Shown here: in pieces, positions 12,054-24,505 of the stretch | Layout of the letters: each line of letters starts with the position of its first letter | Numbering within the stretch: position 1 is the stretch's first letter | From: Plasmodium malariae | Taxonomy: Eukaryota; Apicomplexa; Aconoidasida; Haemosporida; Plasmodiidae | Reading direction: 5' to 3' | DNA length: 64,000 nucleotides | NCBI RefSeq assembly: GCF_900090045.1 | Contig: NC_041788.1 | Span: 2,785,501 to 2,849,500, forward strand | Notes under the pieces: generated by a model | The model's input: only the letters and a program-made list of their open reading frames with translations | What the model was told of the DNA's origin: nothing | Database searches by the model: none | Position numbers and translations under genes: made by a program

Positions 12054-13817
12054 ATGTACGAGCAGTACATTACGCAGAGAAATAAACACTTCCAATTTTC
12101 TTCTGACAAGTTAAACGATTTGGTGAAAAACGAAAAAACAATAAAAATAAGTCCGCAAAAAGGGTTTGTAATAAAAACATATGAAAAGGATGGTGGAAAA
12201 GTTTACTTTAACATTTGCTCTTCCAATTTAATTGCTGAGTTTCATTTTAAAAAAATACCTGACTTAAATGACCAAGAGGGGTTGAGAATTCCTTTAAGTA
12301 TAGGCGAAGAAAAAGTCAAAGAAGATAAAAAGGGGAATAAATACAAAACGTACGATATCGTTCTTAATACAAAAGTTGTGGTACAAAGTAAAAAAAATGT
12401 AGAGTTAAAAAAAGTTATAGCTGAACTTGTTCAGGTAGCTATAAAAAATAAGTACAAGACAGAAACCTGCACAAATTTGTTTTTTTTTCCTGAACATAAA
12501 TATAAAGGCAAGGTTTTTTTTTCTTTTTTTTATAAAAAAAAAAAAAAAAAAGAAAAGCACAACTAATAAAAAATAAACAGTTATGCATTATATGCACATA
12601 CAAAAAAGCAAGACCAAGTTTGAATATTGTGTGAATATTTACTTGAAATTTTTGAAGATGAATAAAATATATTTTGTTTTTTTTCCTTTTTTTTATAGGC
12701 AATAACCCAGATGACCAGTGCATAAAAGACGACCAACAACATAAATTTAACTTTGTGGAGGAAAATGAAGGAGACAACAAAGGAAATAAAATTTCCAGCA
12801 AGGGGAGTAATAATAACAACAATTCTTACAATGGATGGGACAACTGCAACGACAATGGTGATATTTCCAAAGGGGGAAAGGACATAGATAACTACTTAAC
12901 AGTTAAAAAGCCTGAATGGGACATGTGGTTTGTGAATAAAAAAGTGCTAGAAGATAAACACAAAACAATGGAAAAATTTTATCTACCTTATGTGCGTATG
13001 TTTCCACTGGATGATGCAATTGACGCTTTCGATTTTAAACCTCCATTTTTAAACTCTAATGAAAAAAAAAATAAAGTAAAAGATAGAGACAATGCAAAAG
13101 AGAAAGGGGAGAGAAAAAAACAAGTTTTTAAATCCTTTTTAAATGATTATAATATCGAACTAGATGATGAGTTTTTATCTTATGAACAAGTCCTAAATAC
13201 CATATGTGTAATTCAAGTTCAACTCCCTTTTTTCATCCTTGCTGAACGTAGCAAAACAAATCCTGATGATGTGTTTGCACTCCATCAGTTTGTAAACCTT
13301 TATATAAGTGACGATCATTTAAGTATTTTTTTCAAAAAGTAAGAAAGAAAAAAGATAGAATATTTAACCTGTACATTCCACTGACAGACAGTTGCATGGG
13401 AAATATGTAAATGTGTTAATGCTTGGGTATATATGTTTTGCACACATATAAACATAAATACCTGCATATTTACGCGCGTACATATTTCTACTCACAAATA
13501 AAAGCCTACATACGTACACACATAAATATGTAAGTACGTCTATACACACATCTAATGTCTCCACCACCCCCTTTAGGTCTCCCTTTTTCCCGTTAGGATA
13601 TAACCCCCCTTACAAAAATTTTAACATTCGCTTCCCATTTTATTTCGAATCCGCAAATGCTCTGTCACAATACCTAGAAAAGTACCATCTTTTAAATATT
13701 ATAATACCTGTTAGTAAAAATTCTGCTGCTTCTGTAATTTTTAAAGAAATAACTCAAAACGCATACAATGATGTATCCCCAGATAATACGGAAACGAGTG
13801 ATAGCTCTATATTTTAA
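12054..13817 (+). CDS. PIH1-domain protein (R2TP / dynein-arm assembly co-chaperone family)
   Basis: PIH1 proteins link Hsp90 and the RuvB-like ATPases to client complexes (snoRNPs, PIKKs, axonemal dyneins). Residues about 30-155 match the domain: ISPQKGFVIKTYEKDGGKVY, NICSS, LRIPLSIGEE, then TYDIVLNTKVV and FFPEHKYKG. The tail (GYNPPYKNFNIRFPFYFES, LLNIIIPVS) resembles the CS-type C-terminal domain of these proteins. My model is 12054-12507, 12699-13338 and 13577-13817, giving 444 residues. The first intron has a GC donor (AAAG|GCAAGG) with acceptor TTTTTTTTATAG; using it keeps the frame exactly (Gly codon split 1+2). A GT donor six bases later (AAG|GTTTTT) would need a weaker acceptor at 12717. 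The centre is Asn/Lys/Asp-rich low complexity. Whether it serves R2TP or flagellar dynein cannot be settled from sequence alone. Confidence 0.85.
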
Positions 13818-14579
13818 GCATCAAGAGTAAGAAATAGAAATAGAAATAGAAATAGAAAAACTGGTTCATCAGCAAAACATAAAAAAAAAAAAAAAAAAAA
13901 AAATTTCTCAATTATTCAAAATATCAATAAGCAAAAATTTCATTTTTTTAACTGCACACAATATGCAATGCTTTTCCTTCTGCATATATAATCAAACAGG
14001 AGACATTAATCAAAAAGGAGCAAATCAAGCATGTACATTCTTGTTTGCTACTACGTATTCCATGCGATTGTAATATATTAATTGTTAACATCACTCGGGT
14101 AGAGTTCATTAAAGATGTAAAAATAAATTACACTTTTTAATATCACATGATAAAAAATCTTAAAAAATTTTGTAATGGCAATTTTTTTTTTTTTTTTTTT
14201 TTTTCTATCTTCTTGTTATTTAGTATATGAAAGACATCATGAAATATATTATATTTCGAAAGCACTACATCACTATATAAGTGTAAAAAACGAAATAACT
14301 ATTAAACCAAGATACGTCGGCATTTTTTATAATGATGATTAAAAAAAAAATAAAAAAAATTAAAGTTCGTAAAATATACAAGAAAAGGTAAAATAATGAT
14401 AGTAATAGTAATAATAGTAATAATAGTAATAACAGTAGTAAAAGTAGTAAAAGTAGTAAAAGTAGTAAAAGTAGTAAAAGTAGTAAAAGTAGTAAAAGTA
14501 GTAAAAGTAGTAAAAGTAATAATAATTATAGTACTATATGAAAAAAAAATTTTGTTTTCTTCAACAATATTTTTTATTT
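13818..14579. other. Convergent intergenic region
   Basis: This region separates the PIH1 gene (+) from the Stm1-like gene (-), so it holds two 3' UTRs. It contains A23-type and T20-type homopolymers near 13884 and 14180 and an AGTAGTAAA array at 14430-14517. I see no coding region. Confidence 0.5.
14430..14517. repeat. 9-bp AGTAGTAAA tandem array
   Basis: About nine near-perfect direct copies lie just beyond the stop codon of the Stm1-like gene, probably in its 3' UTR. Confidence 0.85.
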
Positions 14580-15287
14580 TTATTTTTTTCCCGCTTTACT
14601 AATTTTTTCCAATTCGCTGTCATACATAGGATCTTTTTCGTCTATGAGGTTGGAGTTTGTAACTACAACATCTGTCGTTGTGTTTCCTGAATATATATGT
14701 GGAGGGAAAAAAAAAAAAAAAAAATAAAATAAAGCAATGAAACAATGAGGCAGTAAAACAACGAAGCAGTAAAACGACGAAGCAGTAAAACGACGAAGCA
14801 GTAAAACGACGAAGCAGTAAAACGACGAAGCAGTAAAAACGACGAAGCAGTAAAACGACGAAGCAGTAAAACGACGAAGCAGTAAAACGACGAAGCAGTA
14901 AAACGACGAAACAGTAAAACGACGAAGCAGTAAAACGACGAAGCAGTAAAACGACGAAGCAATAAAACGGTAAAGTAATAAAATTATTTTTGTTTTTATA
15001 TTATATATAACAAAAATTGGAATTTTTTTTTTTTTTTTTTTTTTCAAAGATAGTGATGTGTTAGTGTGTGTGTAACGAAATGACAAAATAAAGACAAAGA
15101 GTGTTCTTACAAAAGTGTAGTTCTTTATCTTTCATTCTAATAACAATATATTTTCTTTTTTTATGAAATGTTAACCCCAGTTGTATTTCCCCGTTCCTGC
15201 GCGGACGCTTGTGTCACCATAGGCAGGTCTCTTACCTGCGCTGTGTCTTTCCAAACGAATATTTTTATCTTTGTTTGGATTTACCAT
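14580..15287 (-). CDS. Small Stm1/SERBP1 (hyaluronan/mRNA-binding)-like protein
   Basis: Two exons on the minus strand (15287-15176 and 14686-14580) join in frame (Gly codon split 1+2) into a 72-residue basic protein. Residues 11-21 read RLERHSAGKRP and residues 27-38 SVRAGTGKYNWG, matching the (D)RHSGxG...GxG.xNWG core of the Stm1/SERBP1/HABP4 family, proteins that sit in the mRNA channel of non-translating ribosomes. The C-terminus (DEKDPMYDSELEKISKAG) is acidic then basic. It has only the core motif and lacks the long RGG-rich arms of animal homologues. The donor is GTTAAC and the acceptor ATTCAG. The intron contains a 16-bp minisatellite. The family call rests on short motifs, but reading-frame continuity across the intron is good. 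Confidence 0.75.
14755..14975. repeat. 16-bp minisatellite in the intron of the Stm1-like gene
   Basis: About 13 copies of GCAGTAAAACGACGAA occupy the intron 14687-15175, with one copy gaining a base and a few substitutions (GCAATAAAACGG). It is more GC-rich than the flanks. The Arg/Phe/Ser-rich frames seen in it come from the repeat. Confidence 0.9.
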
Positions 15288-16135
15288 TTTTTATTCCCCT
15301 ATAACAATTCACTTTAAAACAAAACTTGTAGGTGAAATATATTTTTACGTTTGCCAAAATATTAAAGCTCAATAAAGATTAAGAATAATATATCCGTATG
15401 TTGATATGTGTACTATATTGCACTTGCAACTTAGAATTAATTTTAAAAGATTAAAGTATAAAAAAAGAAAAAAAAAACTTTTTTTCAGTATGTGTAATTT
15501 TCTTTAATTACAAAATTAAAGAGAATTTAAATTTAAGCATAATAAATAAAAAGAAAATAAAAAAATAAACAAAAAATTTCGTAAAAATTTTGTAAAAAAC
15601 TGGCAAAAAAAAGGGAAAAATAAAAAAGCAAAATAGGCTTTTCCAATTGAGCTTTTAATTTTCAAGTGGCTAATAGTAACAATGCAATCGAAAAATATTA
15701 TTCATCATTTAAAATTTAAAAAAATTATGTTTCTCTTTATTCTTCGTTACGATTATACTTGTAATCTTTAAAGTAAAATACAATTTTTTTTTTTTTTTTT
15801 TGTATAGTGTATATGTGTACTTGTACATTTATACTTGTATACATATATATATACATGCTACACAAATGCAAAAAAACATTCGTATATATACATGCATACG
15901 CACAAACACACTAACATAAACATATATATGCGTATACATATATGCGTAAATAAATATATATACATACATATATATGTATACACAATGTACATAATTGGAT
16001 GTATACGGAAATATCCCCACTAGGATATAAGAATGAATTACTACTAATAAAAAAAAAAAAAAAAAAAAAAAAAGAGATTTTTTAGGTGTGTACAGTTTTA
16101 AAGAGCTCAAAAAAAAAAAAAAAAAAAAAAAAAAA
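15288..16135. other. Divergent intergenic region
   Basis: This is the shared upstream region of the Stm1-like gene (-) and the 84-residue gene (+). It contains T and A homopolymers near 15785, 16050 and 16109, and TATACATA-type repeats at 15835-16000. I see no gene. Confidence 0.45.
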
Positions 16136-16287
16136 ATGAGCAAGAGTTTCAACGAGGACCAAATAAAGTAATTTCATTTTTACATTTTGTAATATCATAC
16201 AACATACAGTCATATATTTAATAAAAATAGTACTTTATGTGTTTTTTTATCATTTTAAATGTATACATATATACATACGTATTCATA

Positions 16288-16344
<57 letters not shown>

Positions 16345-17151
16345 TTTATTACATTTTTTTTATGTTTTCCACTTTTTGCTCTTATCTCAGTTTTCCTACT
16401 ATTTAACAGTTATAATCTTACACAGGGTTTACATTTCCGATACACGTACTTGTCGAATGCAGTAGTTACGTTGCACGATACATCGTTTTTATGGTAAAAG
16501 GGATAACCAAAAAAATTAAGCTATAACTGAACATATGAAAATTTTGTTTCGTATTATCTTAAAATTTTATTAATTGAAAAGAATAGTGTACAAAAAAAAA
16601 AAAAAATATATATACAGGGGCTATAACTACAATACAATGGAAGAAATAATATAATGAAATGTTTAGTTCCATATTATTATCAATTTAGTGATTTCATTAA
16701 ATTGTACCACTGCCTGAATAGGTCATGTGAAAAAAAATAAAAAATAAAATGAGACATATAAGCACATTTATGTTTTACCTGAACAAGCAATGTTATTATT
16801 AATACACTTATTTATGTTTATATACTTAGGTTTTATTCCTAATTATTAAATCATTATATTTTTTGTGTGGAAAATGGGGAATGAGGAAAAAAGAAAAAAA
16901 AAAAAAAAGAAAAAAAAGAAAAAAAAATTCTTCGCTTAAAACATATTTCCAATTTTAGCACATAAGGGAAATAACTTTATATATATTCGCCAATGAATAT
17001 GCATAAAAAAAAAAATTATGTACATTCTTATTCTGACTTGTTCAGAAAATATAAAAAAAAATTTATTAATGCTACAATTGCTGCTTTTTCATTTGCCTTA
17101 TTGGCACATATTAATCTGAAACTGTATACCTCATTTCTGGCAAAACAGTAA
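16136..17151 (+). CDS. Small four-exon protein with a C-terminal hydrophobic segment, function unknown
   Basis: I assemble exons 16136-16167, 16410-16493, 16689-16721 and 17046-17151. Each junction joins phase 2 to a one-base remainder, giving one 84-residue frame: MSKSFNEDQI, then NYNLTQGLHFRYTYLSN, AVVTLHDTSFL, CDFIKLYHCLNR, KYKKKFINATIAAFSFALLA and HINLKLYTSFLAKQ. The last third contains a likely membrane segment (about residues 56-72) preceded by a basic patch, like a tail-anchored protein. The third exon is only 33 bases, with a poor donor (GTCATG). The final codons overlap a strong donor (CA|GTAAGA at 17147-17148), so a further exon is possible. I recognise no family. Confidence 0.5.
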
Positions 17152-17973
17152 GAAACAAAATGAAAATAATAATATATTTCATGTAACTCCACCATGTTAC
17201 CATTTCATTGATATATCACCTGGTGTCATATGAGCATGCATAAGAAGGGTGTAATTTGTCATAAATTGTATACAACTATTTATGCATCATTCATTTAGTA
17301 AGAAAATATTACAATCAAAAGTTAATTGTTTGCCTTAAGTGCTGAGGTTGATTTGAGGGAACAAAAAAACAAAATAAAAAAATGCATACATCATGCATAT
17401 AGTATATTATAATGTAGAATAAAGCAGTATGATGTGATAGAATAATACAATACAATGTTCTATAATGCAGTATATTGTACTATGACATAATATGGCAATG
17501 ATCAAACCGCATTATAACATAATTTCTACGGAAACAACGAAATGAATAGCATGAATCGGTTATACTGTTTTCATTTTTGCAAACTAACGTAAGAAGAATT
17601 CAAAAAAAAAAAAAAAAAAAATTATACATATTTTCAGGTATCCTTGTTCATAATACCCACTAATAATGATGCGCAAAGCTAAACAAAAATTAGAAAAGTT
17701 GAAATGTACACTTTGACATATACACATAAGTACATATATAGATATCGTTGTACAAAATGAACATATATAACAAAACAAATTGTTTATTTGCAAAAAGTTG
17801 ATAACGTTTTTGTACTGTCTTGAATTTTTTTTTTTTTTTTTATTTGGCGGATAATATAATAAATAGACAAAGTTAAAAAAATTTAGTGAATACTAAAAAA
17901 CTTGCTTACCTTAATCTTTATCAAAAGAAAAAAATCAAACAACTAAAATGAAAAGAGGGATTAGGCTCTAAAA
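17152..17973. other. Convergent intergenic region before VP2
   Basis: It has irregular TATGATGTGATAG-like repeats near 17400-17490, A17 near 17602 and T20 near 17826, but no supported gene. It holds the 3' UTRs of the 84-residue gene and VP2. A minus-strand open stretch at 17640-17690 (LRIIISGYYEQGYLK) has an acceptor-like TTTTTGTTTAG before it but no partner exon. Confidence 0.4.
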
Positions 17974-20900
17974 TTACTCTGTCGCGGTCGATGCAATTAA
18001 CGGAGTCATCACCTAAAGGAAGGGGGAAGATAAAATAAAATGAAACAGGAAATATATAAATGTAAAGGAAATGCATCTTTTACATACAGTAAAAGCATTT
18101 GCTTATTTGTGCATACATACATGGAAGCATATATACGTACGCATATTCGCGGAAGCATACATCCACACTTGTGCACATCAGCGCATCTTTACTTGATGTT
18201 GTCAAATTATTACCATTGTTATGGTCGATATGAGCTTGATGAGAACATGGATTGAAGGTCCAGCGGTGTCTTTGCAAGGATCTCCTACAGTATCTCCTAT
18301 GACACTGGAAACATGCGCAGGACTATTTTTCCCCCCGTAAAAACCTGATTCAATATACTTTTTGGCATTATCCCATGCACCACCGGCATTATTTAAAAAT
18401 AGGGCCATGAGGATACCAGTGGATGTGGAAAACATAATAAAAGAGGCAATAACTTGTGCACCTAGGAGTTGATTATTTTGTAAGAAACCAATATATTTAA
18501 ACAACATACCAACAATTATTGGAGCAAAAATTCCTAGAAGTCCAGGTTTTACTGTTTCTGATAATGCTCTTCTACTTATTATAGCTACACAAGTATGGTA
18601 GTCAGGTTTTTCTTTATATGTTAGAATACCTGGGTGTTCATTAAATTGTCGTCGTACTTCATTCAATACTTCTTCAGCAGTATTACCTACAGCATCTAAG
18701 GACCATGCTGCAAAAAGAAAAACAACAACAGAACCTAAAATCCCACCTATGAACACCTCCGGTATTGCAATGTCAACAGTCTGAAGAGGCGTTTTTGAAT
18801 ATATAGATACTTCACTTAAAAAAGCAGAAAAGAGTAGAAAACATGCAAGTGCAGCAGACCCTACACTAAAACCTTTAGTATTAGCTTTAGTTACATTTCC
18901 AACAGCATCTAGTTTGTCTGTTATAATACGAACATATTCTGGTTGTTTAGACATCTCTACGATTCCTCCTGCATTGTCAGCTATCGGGCCAAAATTAGAC
19001 ATACTTAAAATAAATACAGCCGTTGATAACATACCCATTGTAGCAACAGATGTACCATATAACCCATTTATAACACCACTATCTCCTGTTATATTTCCTT
19101 TTATACCTAAATAATATGACAACAATAGAGATATTGAAATAACGATTACAGGAAAAAAGGTAGACTCTAAACCTACGTACAAACCTGCTATTATATTTGT
19201 GGCAGGTCCACTCAAAGAGGCATGTGCTATTTTTTTTACCTTTGGATATGAATAGTCTGTGTAGTATCTTGTCAAGATAACAAATAAATATGAACAAGTC
19301 ATACCAACTAATCCACATAAGGAAAAATATGCCCATGTATAGTTTTTCCCCCTCTCTTCATCTAATGAAAAAAGAATTCTACATAAAAGCGAAAATCCTG
19401 TAATGGAAAGTAAGCATATAAAAAAGTATGCTTTAAGCATAACTTTTAAAGGGCTTTCTAAATTTTCTGATTTTATTTTATCATCATACTCATAATTATA
19501 ATCAAATTGATCATAATGATCATGATCGTCCGCATAATTTTCACACAGCAGTAAATCTACTTCTTTACTGTTCATATTTTTAGTAGCCCTAGATTTTTCA
19601 TAAAAACATGTTTTTATGTCATTACTGCTGTAAGTGTGCTTCTTCCCATACTCCGCCTTGTCCGCTTTCTTCGCTTTTTCCACCTTCTCTATTTTTTCAT
19701 TAGCCCCTTTGTAATAAGCTTCCCTATTTCTTTTGGAGCCATTCCATTCATCATTACTGCTTGTATATACTAAATAAACACCTATGGTAGAAACAAGTAA
19801 ATCCATGGAATGAACAAATAAGGGGAATAGAACAAAATAGCTAGCACTTTTTTCAGATATTATACCATTAACACATAAATTCCCTCCTAAAATCATAGAA
19901 GCAATAATTTCAGCAGATATCGATTCAAATAAATCTGCACATTGACCTGCACAATCTCCTACATTATCACCTACTAGGTCGGCTATAACTGCAGGATTTC
20001 TTGCATCATCTTCAGGTATATGTCTTTCTATCTTCCCAACCAAATCTGCACCTATATCTGCTGCTTTAGTATATATACCACCAGCTAACTGATATAACAT
20101 TGCAACTAAAGAAGCTCCAAACCCGTACCCTACTATTAATAAAGGATGTTTCGTAAAGGCCAATGAAGGATACAACACGCTTACGAACAGTAGTAATATA
20201 CAGATACCTAAAATAGCTAAGGATACATTCACAATTGCACTTACTGCACCACTTCTAAAACATGTAATTAATGCTTTATTATATGAATAGGTTGCAGCTT
20301 TAGCTACTTTCACATTAGCTCTAACAGCAACATATATTCCATTATATCCTGCTATTGAGCTACAAATAGCCCCTAATAAAAAAGACACAGCTGTTATAAG
20401 ACCATATGCACATGGTGATATGACAACAGACTTATCACTAACATGTTTCATTCTTACACTCTTCTCCTGTGGTAGTTTTGTATAATCTCCTCTCATAATA
20501 TATAAGAGGAATATTAATAGACTAAAAAGTAAGGAAATTCTAAATATTGAATTATACTGAACAGCAAAAAATCCTTCTGCTCCTTCTCTTATTGGCTTTG
20601 CTATGCTATCAAAGGTGAACATATCGTATCCTTCGAAAGCCTCACTGTCCTCGTTACTTTCCCCTACACCCTCGTTACATGCCCCTGCCCTTTTGGTATT
20701 TCCCCCCTTACGAACCTCCACGATATTTTTACCATGTGGGCTTTTTTTTTTGTCATTTCCATTTTCACTCATGCTGATACTTCTGTAGCTACTCCTATTG
20801 GTAGGAATACCCTGCTCATGTGCACTTCCTTTCACCGGACTACTGGGATTTGTTCCTTCCACTGCGTCCCTGCCTTTTGTATAATTTTTCTCTTCTAATT

Positions 20901-21540
20901 TATGCTTGATCCTGTACTGACTATCCTTAAGGGGGATACTTGCCCCATACCCATGGCTTAAGGCGTTTCCATGTCTGTTCATTTGTTGTGAATTCGCTAC
21001 TTCATTTTTATTTAAAATGTTTAACTGTCTTTCATGTGTTATGTTATCACTCATAAGGTCGTCTCTTTTTACTGTATTATAAACTTCGTATTCATCATTT
21101 AATATTGTACTCAACATATAAAGGGAAAAAAGTAAAAAGTATATGCTGTAAAGTGCTAGCCCAATTAAATAAACAGTCCTTATATTGTCAATGCGTAGGA
21201 ATGATATATATACTATCAATAAAAATAAGAAGAGAATTATTGTATTAATTAATATCCTTTGCTTTGCTGATTTGTTAATATATATTTTTAAGAACTTTAT
21301 AACTTTTAAATCTTCTTTTTCCTCCACCTCATCTTCCATTTCTTCTCCTGGCGCAATAGCACATGTTGCGTCTAATGTTGCTCGACTCTTTCTATAATCT
21401 CTTTTTATGTTTTCTTTATATACATTTCTAGTTTTATCATTTGTAAAAAAAGACTTCGAACATTTGTTGTCATTTGAATGTGTTAAATTTTTATATTTTC
21501 TTGTTTTTCCATTTAATGTTTTTTCATGTAAAGGTAGCAT
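17974..21540 (-). CDS. VP2: K+-independent vacuolar-type proton-translocating pyrophosphatase (VP2)
   Basis: VP2 is a membrane PPase that couples PPi hydrolysis to H+ pumping. Two exons (21540-18214, 18012-17974) give 1121 residues; the short last exon supplies the tail [12 protein letters not shown], while reading on past the donor would stop after two extra codons. The conserved loops are present: [54 protein letters not shown] and [16 protein letters not shown]. The segment [11 protein letters not shown] (about residue 885) carries the Lys that replaces Ala in K+-dependent enzymes, so this is the type II, K+-independent form. There are some 16 hydrophobic helices. A Ser/Asn/Gly-rich N-terminal loop (about 180-300) and a Lys/Asp/Tyr-rich loop (about 595-690) are lineage inserts. 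It is divergent from NOT4, about 4.5 kb apart. Confidence 0.97.
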
Positions 21541-21821
21541 TTTATTATTCTATCCCTTTTTCTTTCTCTCTGCCTGTTTTTCCTTTTTGTTGCTTTTTTT
21601 AATCTGGGTGCTATGCATGAACAAGTGCATGCGAAAATGCCACTTTGCCTGCACAAGGGTTGATATATTTTTTCTTCCTTTTTGTTGTTTTGTATATATG
21701 CGTATATGTAAATGGGTATATATGTATATATATATGTGTGTGTGTATATATGTAAATATATATGTATGTAAATATATATTATGTATATATATATGTGTGT
21801 ATATATATATATATATATGTG

Positions 21822-21853
<32 letters not shown>

Positions 21854-22126
21854 TGCTGTGCCGCTAAATTTCGCAATTAAGGCTACTTGCTGTTCCTTGT
21901 GCTGCTTATTGCTACTTTTACCACTTATACTGCTATTTCCATTTATGATTTTAAAATTTATATTGTCATGTTCATTTTATTTTTGATAATTATTTGTTTG
22001 CATTCATTCTGAATACGTGCATTTAGGCGTGAGTGTTTTTGCTACCTTGAACTAATACTTTGCCTCTTTTTTTTTTCCTTTTAAATTGTAATAAAGTATA
22101 TAATAAACTTCTTTGTTCAAATATCG

Positions 22127-22161
<35 letters not shown>

Positions 22162-22344
22162 GAACTTGAAAAACTTGTACTAGGAAGGTTTAAAATTTAA
22201 GCATCATCTTTGCATAATACACTGGAAAAATAGTAGAGGGAATATTACCTTTTCATAATTCAGCAGACGAGTTGTTAGGGAATGGATGTTTGCTTTAATT
22301 CTAGCATTTGCACAATGCTTATAAATTCGCATGTACAGTACATA

Positions 22345-22465
22345 TTTACACATTCACATGTTCTGTTCATATTTTCACACACACCCGTACTGTTCATATT
22401 TTCACACACACCCGTACTGTTCATATTTTCACATTTACCTGCACTGTTCATATTTTCGTACACAC
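22345..22465. repeat. 27-bp tandem repeat upstream of VP2
   Basis: About four copies of a unit containing GTACTGTTCATATTTTCAC and a CACACACCC run lie 0.8 kb upstream of the VP2 start. Apparent short reading frames on both strands follow the repeat. Confidence 0.8.
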
Positions 22466-24369
22466 CTGTACATGTGCATATATACATGGGTACACATATC
22501 TTTTCTAGGAGACAAAATGACTTAGCAGCAGAAAAGTAAAAACAAAATTCAAAAAGTAGGATGCATGAAAAAAAAATATTAAAAAAATAACGAAAATAAG
22601 GTGTATATAACTAAAATTCAAATTTACAAAAAAAAAAAAAAAAAAAAGTGATTACAAAAAATGAAGCAAAAAAATTAGTAAAAAATGTTGGAAAAAATAT
22701 GCAAAACGTGTAGCAAAGAATCGCAAGTATTTTCGAACAAATTACACTGTTAATTATCAGTATGCACAAAAAAGAGCGTAATAATATAAATGATCGAAAT
22801 ATAGTTGGAACGTTTTATTCTTAAAAAGAGGGGTTTTAACAGGTGACACCTGCTCTCACAAATTATTATTTGTTCTTATTTTTACATCATTAAGATTTAA
22901 AAAAGAAAAAATAAAATATAATAAAATAAAACACCCAATTAATTGAATATAATTGCGTATAATCTTTCTCCTATTTAATTTGTGCTTTGTAAACGATTTA
23001 AAAAAAACCTTTCCTGTTCTGATTTTTTCTTAAAAGAAAAAATATTTACATGTACATAAATATGTATCTAATAAATAAATAAAAAAAAATAAAAATAAAA
23101 ATATATATATATATATAAGTATATTTATACGTATGTTTCCCTATTAATTTTTATAATTATAAAACGTATGATTTTTCGCATTTTTGTATTTTCCATGTAT
23201 CTTAAACAATTAAAAGTGTAGAATACCCAAAGGGTGTATTATATTTAAGAGGTGTCTATTTTGTATTCAAAAAATGAAAGTTTAAATATTTTTGAGCAGT
23301 AAAATATCATTATCCTTTGAATAAAAGAGAAATTCTGTACAATGCATAAATAAATATGTACACGCAATAAAAAATGAAAGAAGAATAATCAAAATTTGTA
23401 AAAGTGTTTTTTTTATGTTTTTTTGGAGAAGTAAAATATGTAGTTCGTTTAAAAAGCGACGAAAATTGGTATGTCGATATGCACGTGCATATTTTTGTTT
23501 GTCTACCTCTCCCGTTTTTCATTTTTCTCCACTCCTTCCTTTTTTTTAACTTGGCATTATTTGTTAGGAAAAATGAGAAATTTCTATTTTCATGTTATAA
23601 TGAGAGAAAAGAGAGAGCCAATAACGTAAATATAGAATAACAACATCATACATAAATGTGCTATATTTAACTACGATTTTCGAATTATAAGTATGTTACA
23701 TTTGCTTCTTTAGCTCATTTTGTTTTGCTCTCCATATGGAATACGAAAGAAAGACACATAAAAATGTGTGCAAAAGTAAATCGTTTATTTCTTCGTTTGA
23801 AAGCGGGGATGCACGAATGTTGTCATTGCACGTTTCTTGCAAACGTACAAACATACATGAATACGTACATACATATGTACATATATACGTACATAAAATA
23901 CATACATGTATAAAAGTTATATATCCAAATAAACCATGTACATTGTGTGTACTACTTAAGGTCGATTTTTACCTAAAACCTTTTCCACATAATTGAATAA
24001 GAAACAGTACTCTCTTCTTTCAAAACAATCCTATAACAATTTATGTAACGCATAACATATCCTTTTAAGATATTTCCAAAAATTGGGAAAATAGTATTTT
24101 TTTATTTGGGAGGATATTATATAATTATCTGAAATTTGTATCTCTTAAGACTATTTCGTTTTTTCCTTCTTTTTCTTATTTTTTTTTCTTATTTTTTTAT
24201 TTTCTTTTTTTTCTTATTTTTTTATTTTCTTTATTTTCTTATTTTTTTTTTTTTTTTCTCTTTTAATATTATAATGCCATACATAACTGTGTTTTGACAG
24301 TACGCCTATATATATATAAAGTTGGTAAAAATGTACATTTGCTTCTACAAATTAAAAGGAAAAGAATAA

Positions 24370-24505
24370 ACATACAAAATAAACAAAATAATACAAAATA
24401 AACAAAATAATACAAGATATACAAAATAATACAAGATATACAAAATAAAACAAGATACAGAAAATATTACAAAATATACAAAATAATACAAAATATACAA
24501 AATGA
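24370..24505. repeat. ACAAAATAATACAAAATA-type tandem repeat
   Basis: Imperfect copies with GATATACAAAATAATACAA variants run for about 135 bp in the VP2/NOT4 intergenic region. Confidence 0.75.

Noticed and set aside
14663..15086. Minus-strand Arg-Arg-Phe-Thr repeat protein of 99-168 residues
   Set aside because: The N-terminal part is the intronic 16-bp minisatellite; only the last 107 bases are an exon of the Stm1-like gene.
23404..23640. 78-residue plus-strand frame in the VP2/NOT4 gap
   Set aside because: Hydrophobic, T-rich, with no splice partner, motif or repeat-free conservation clue; support too weak to call.
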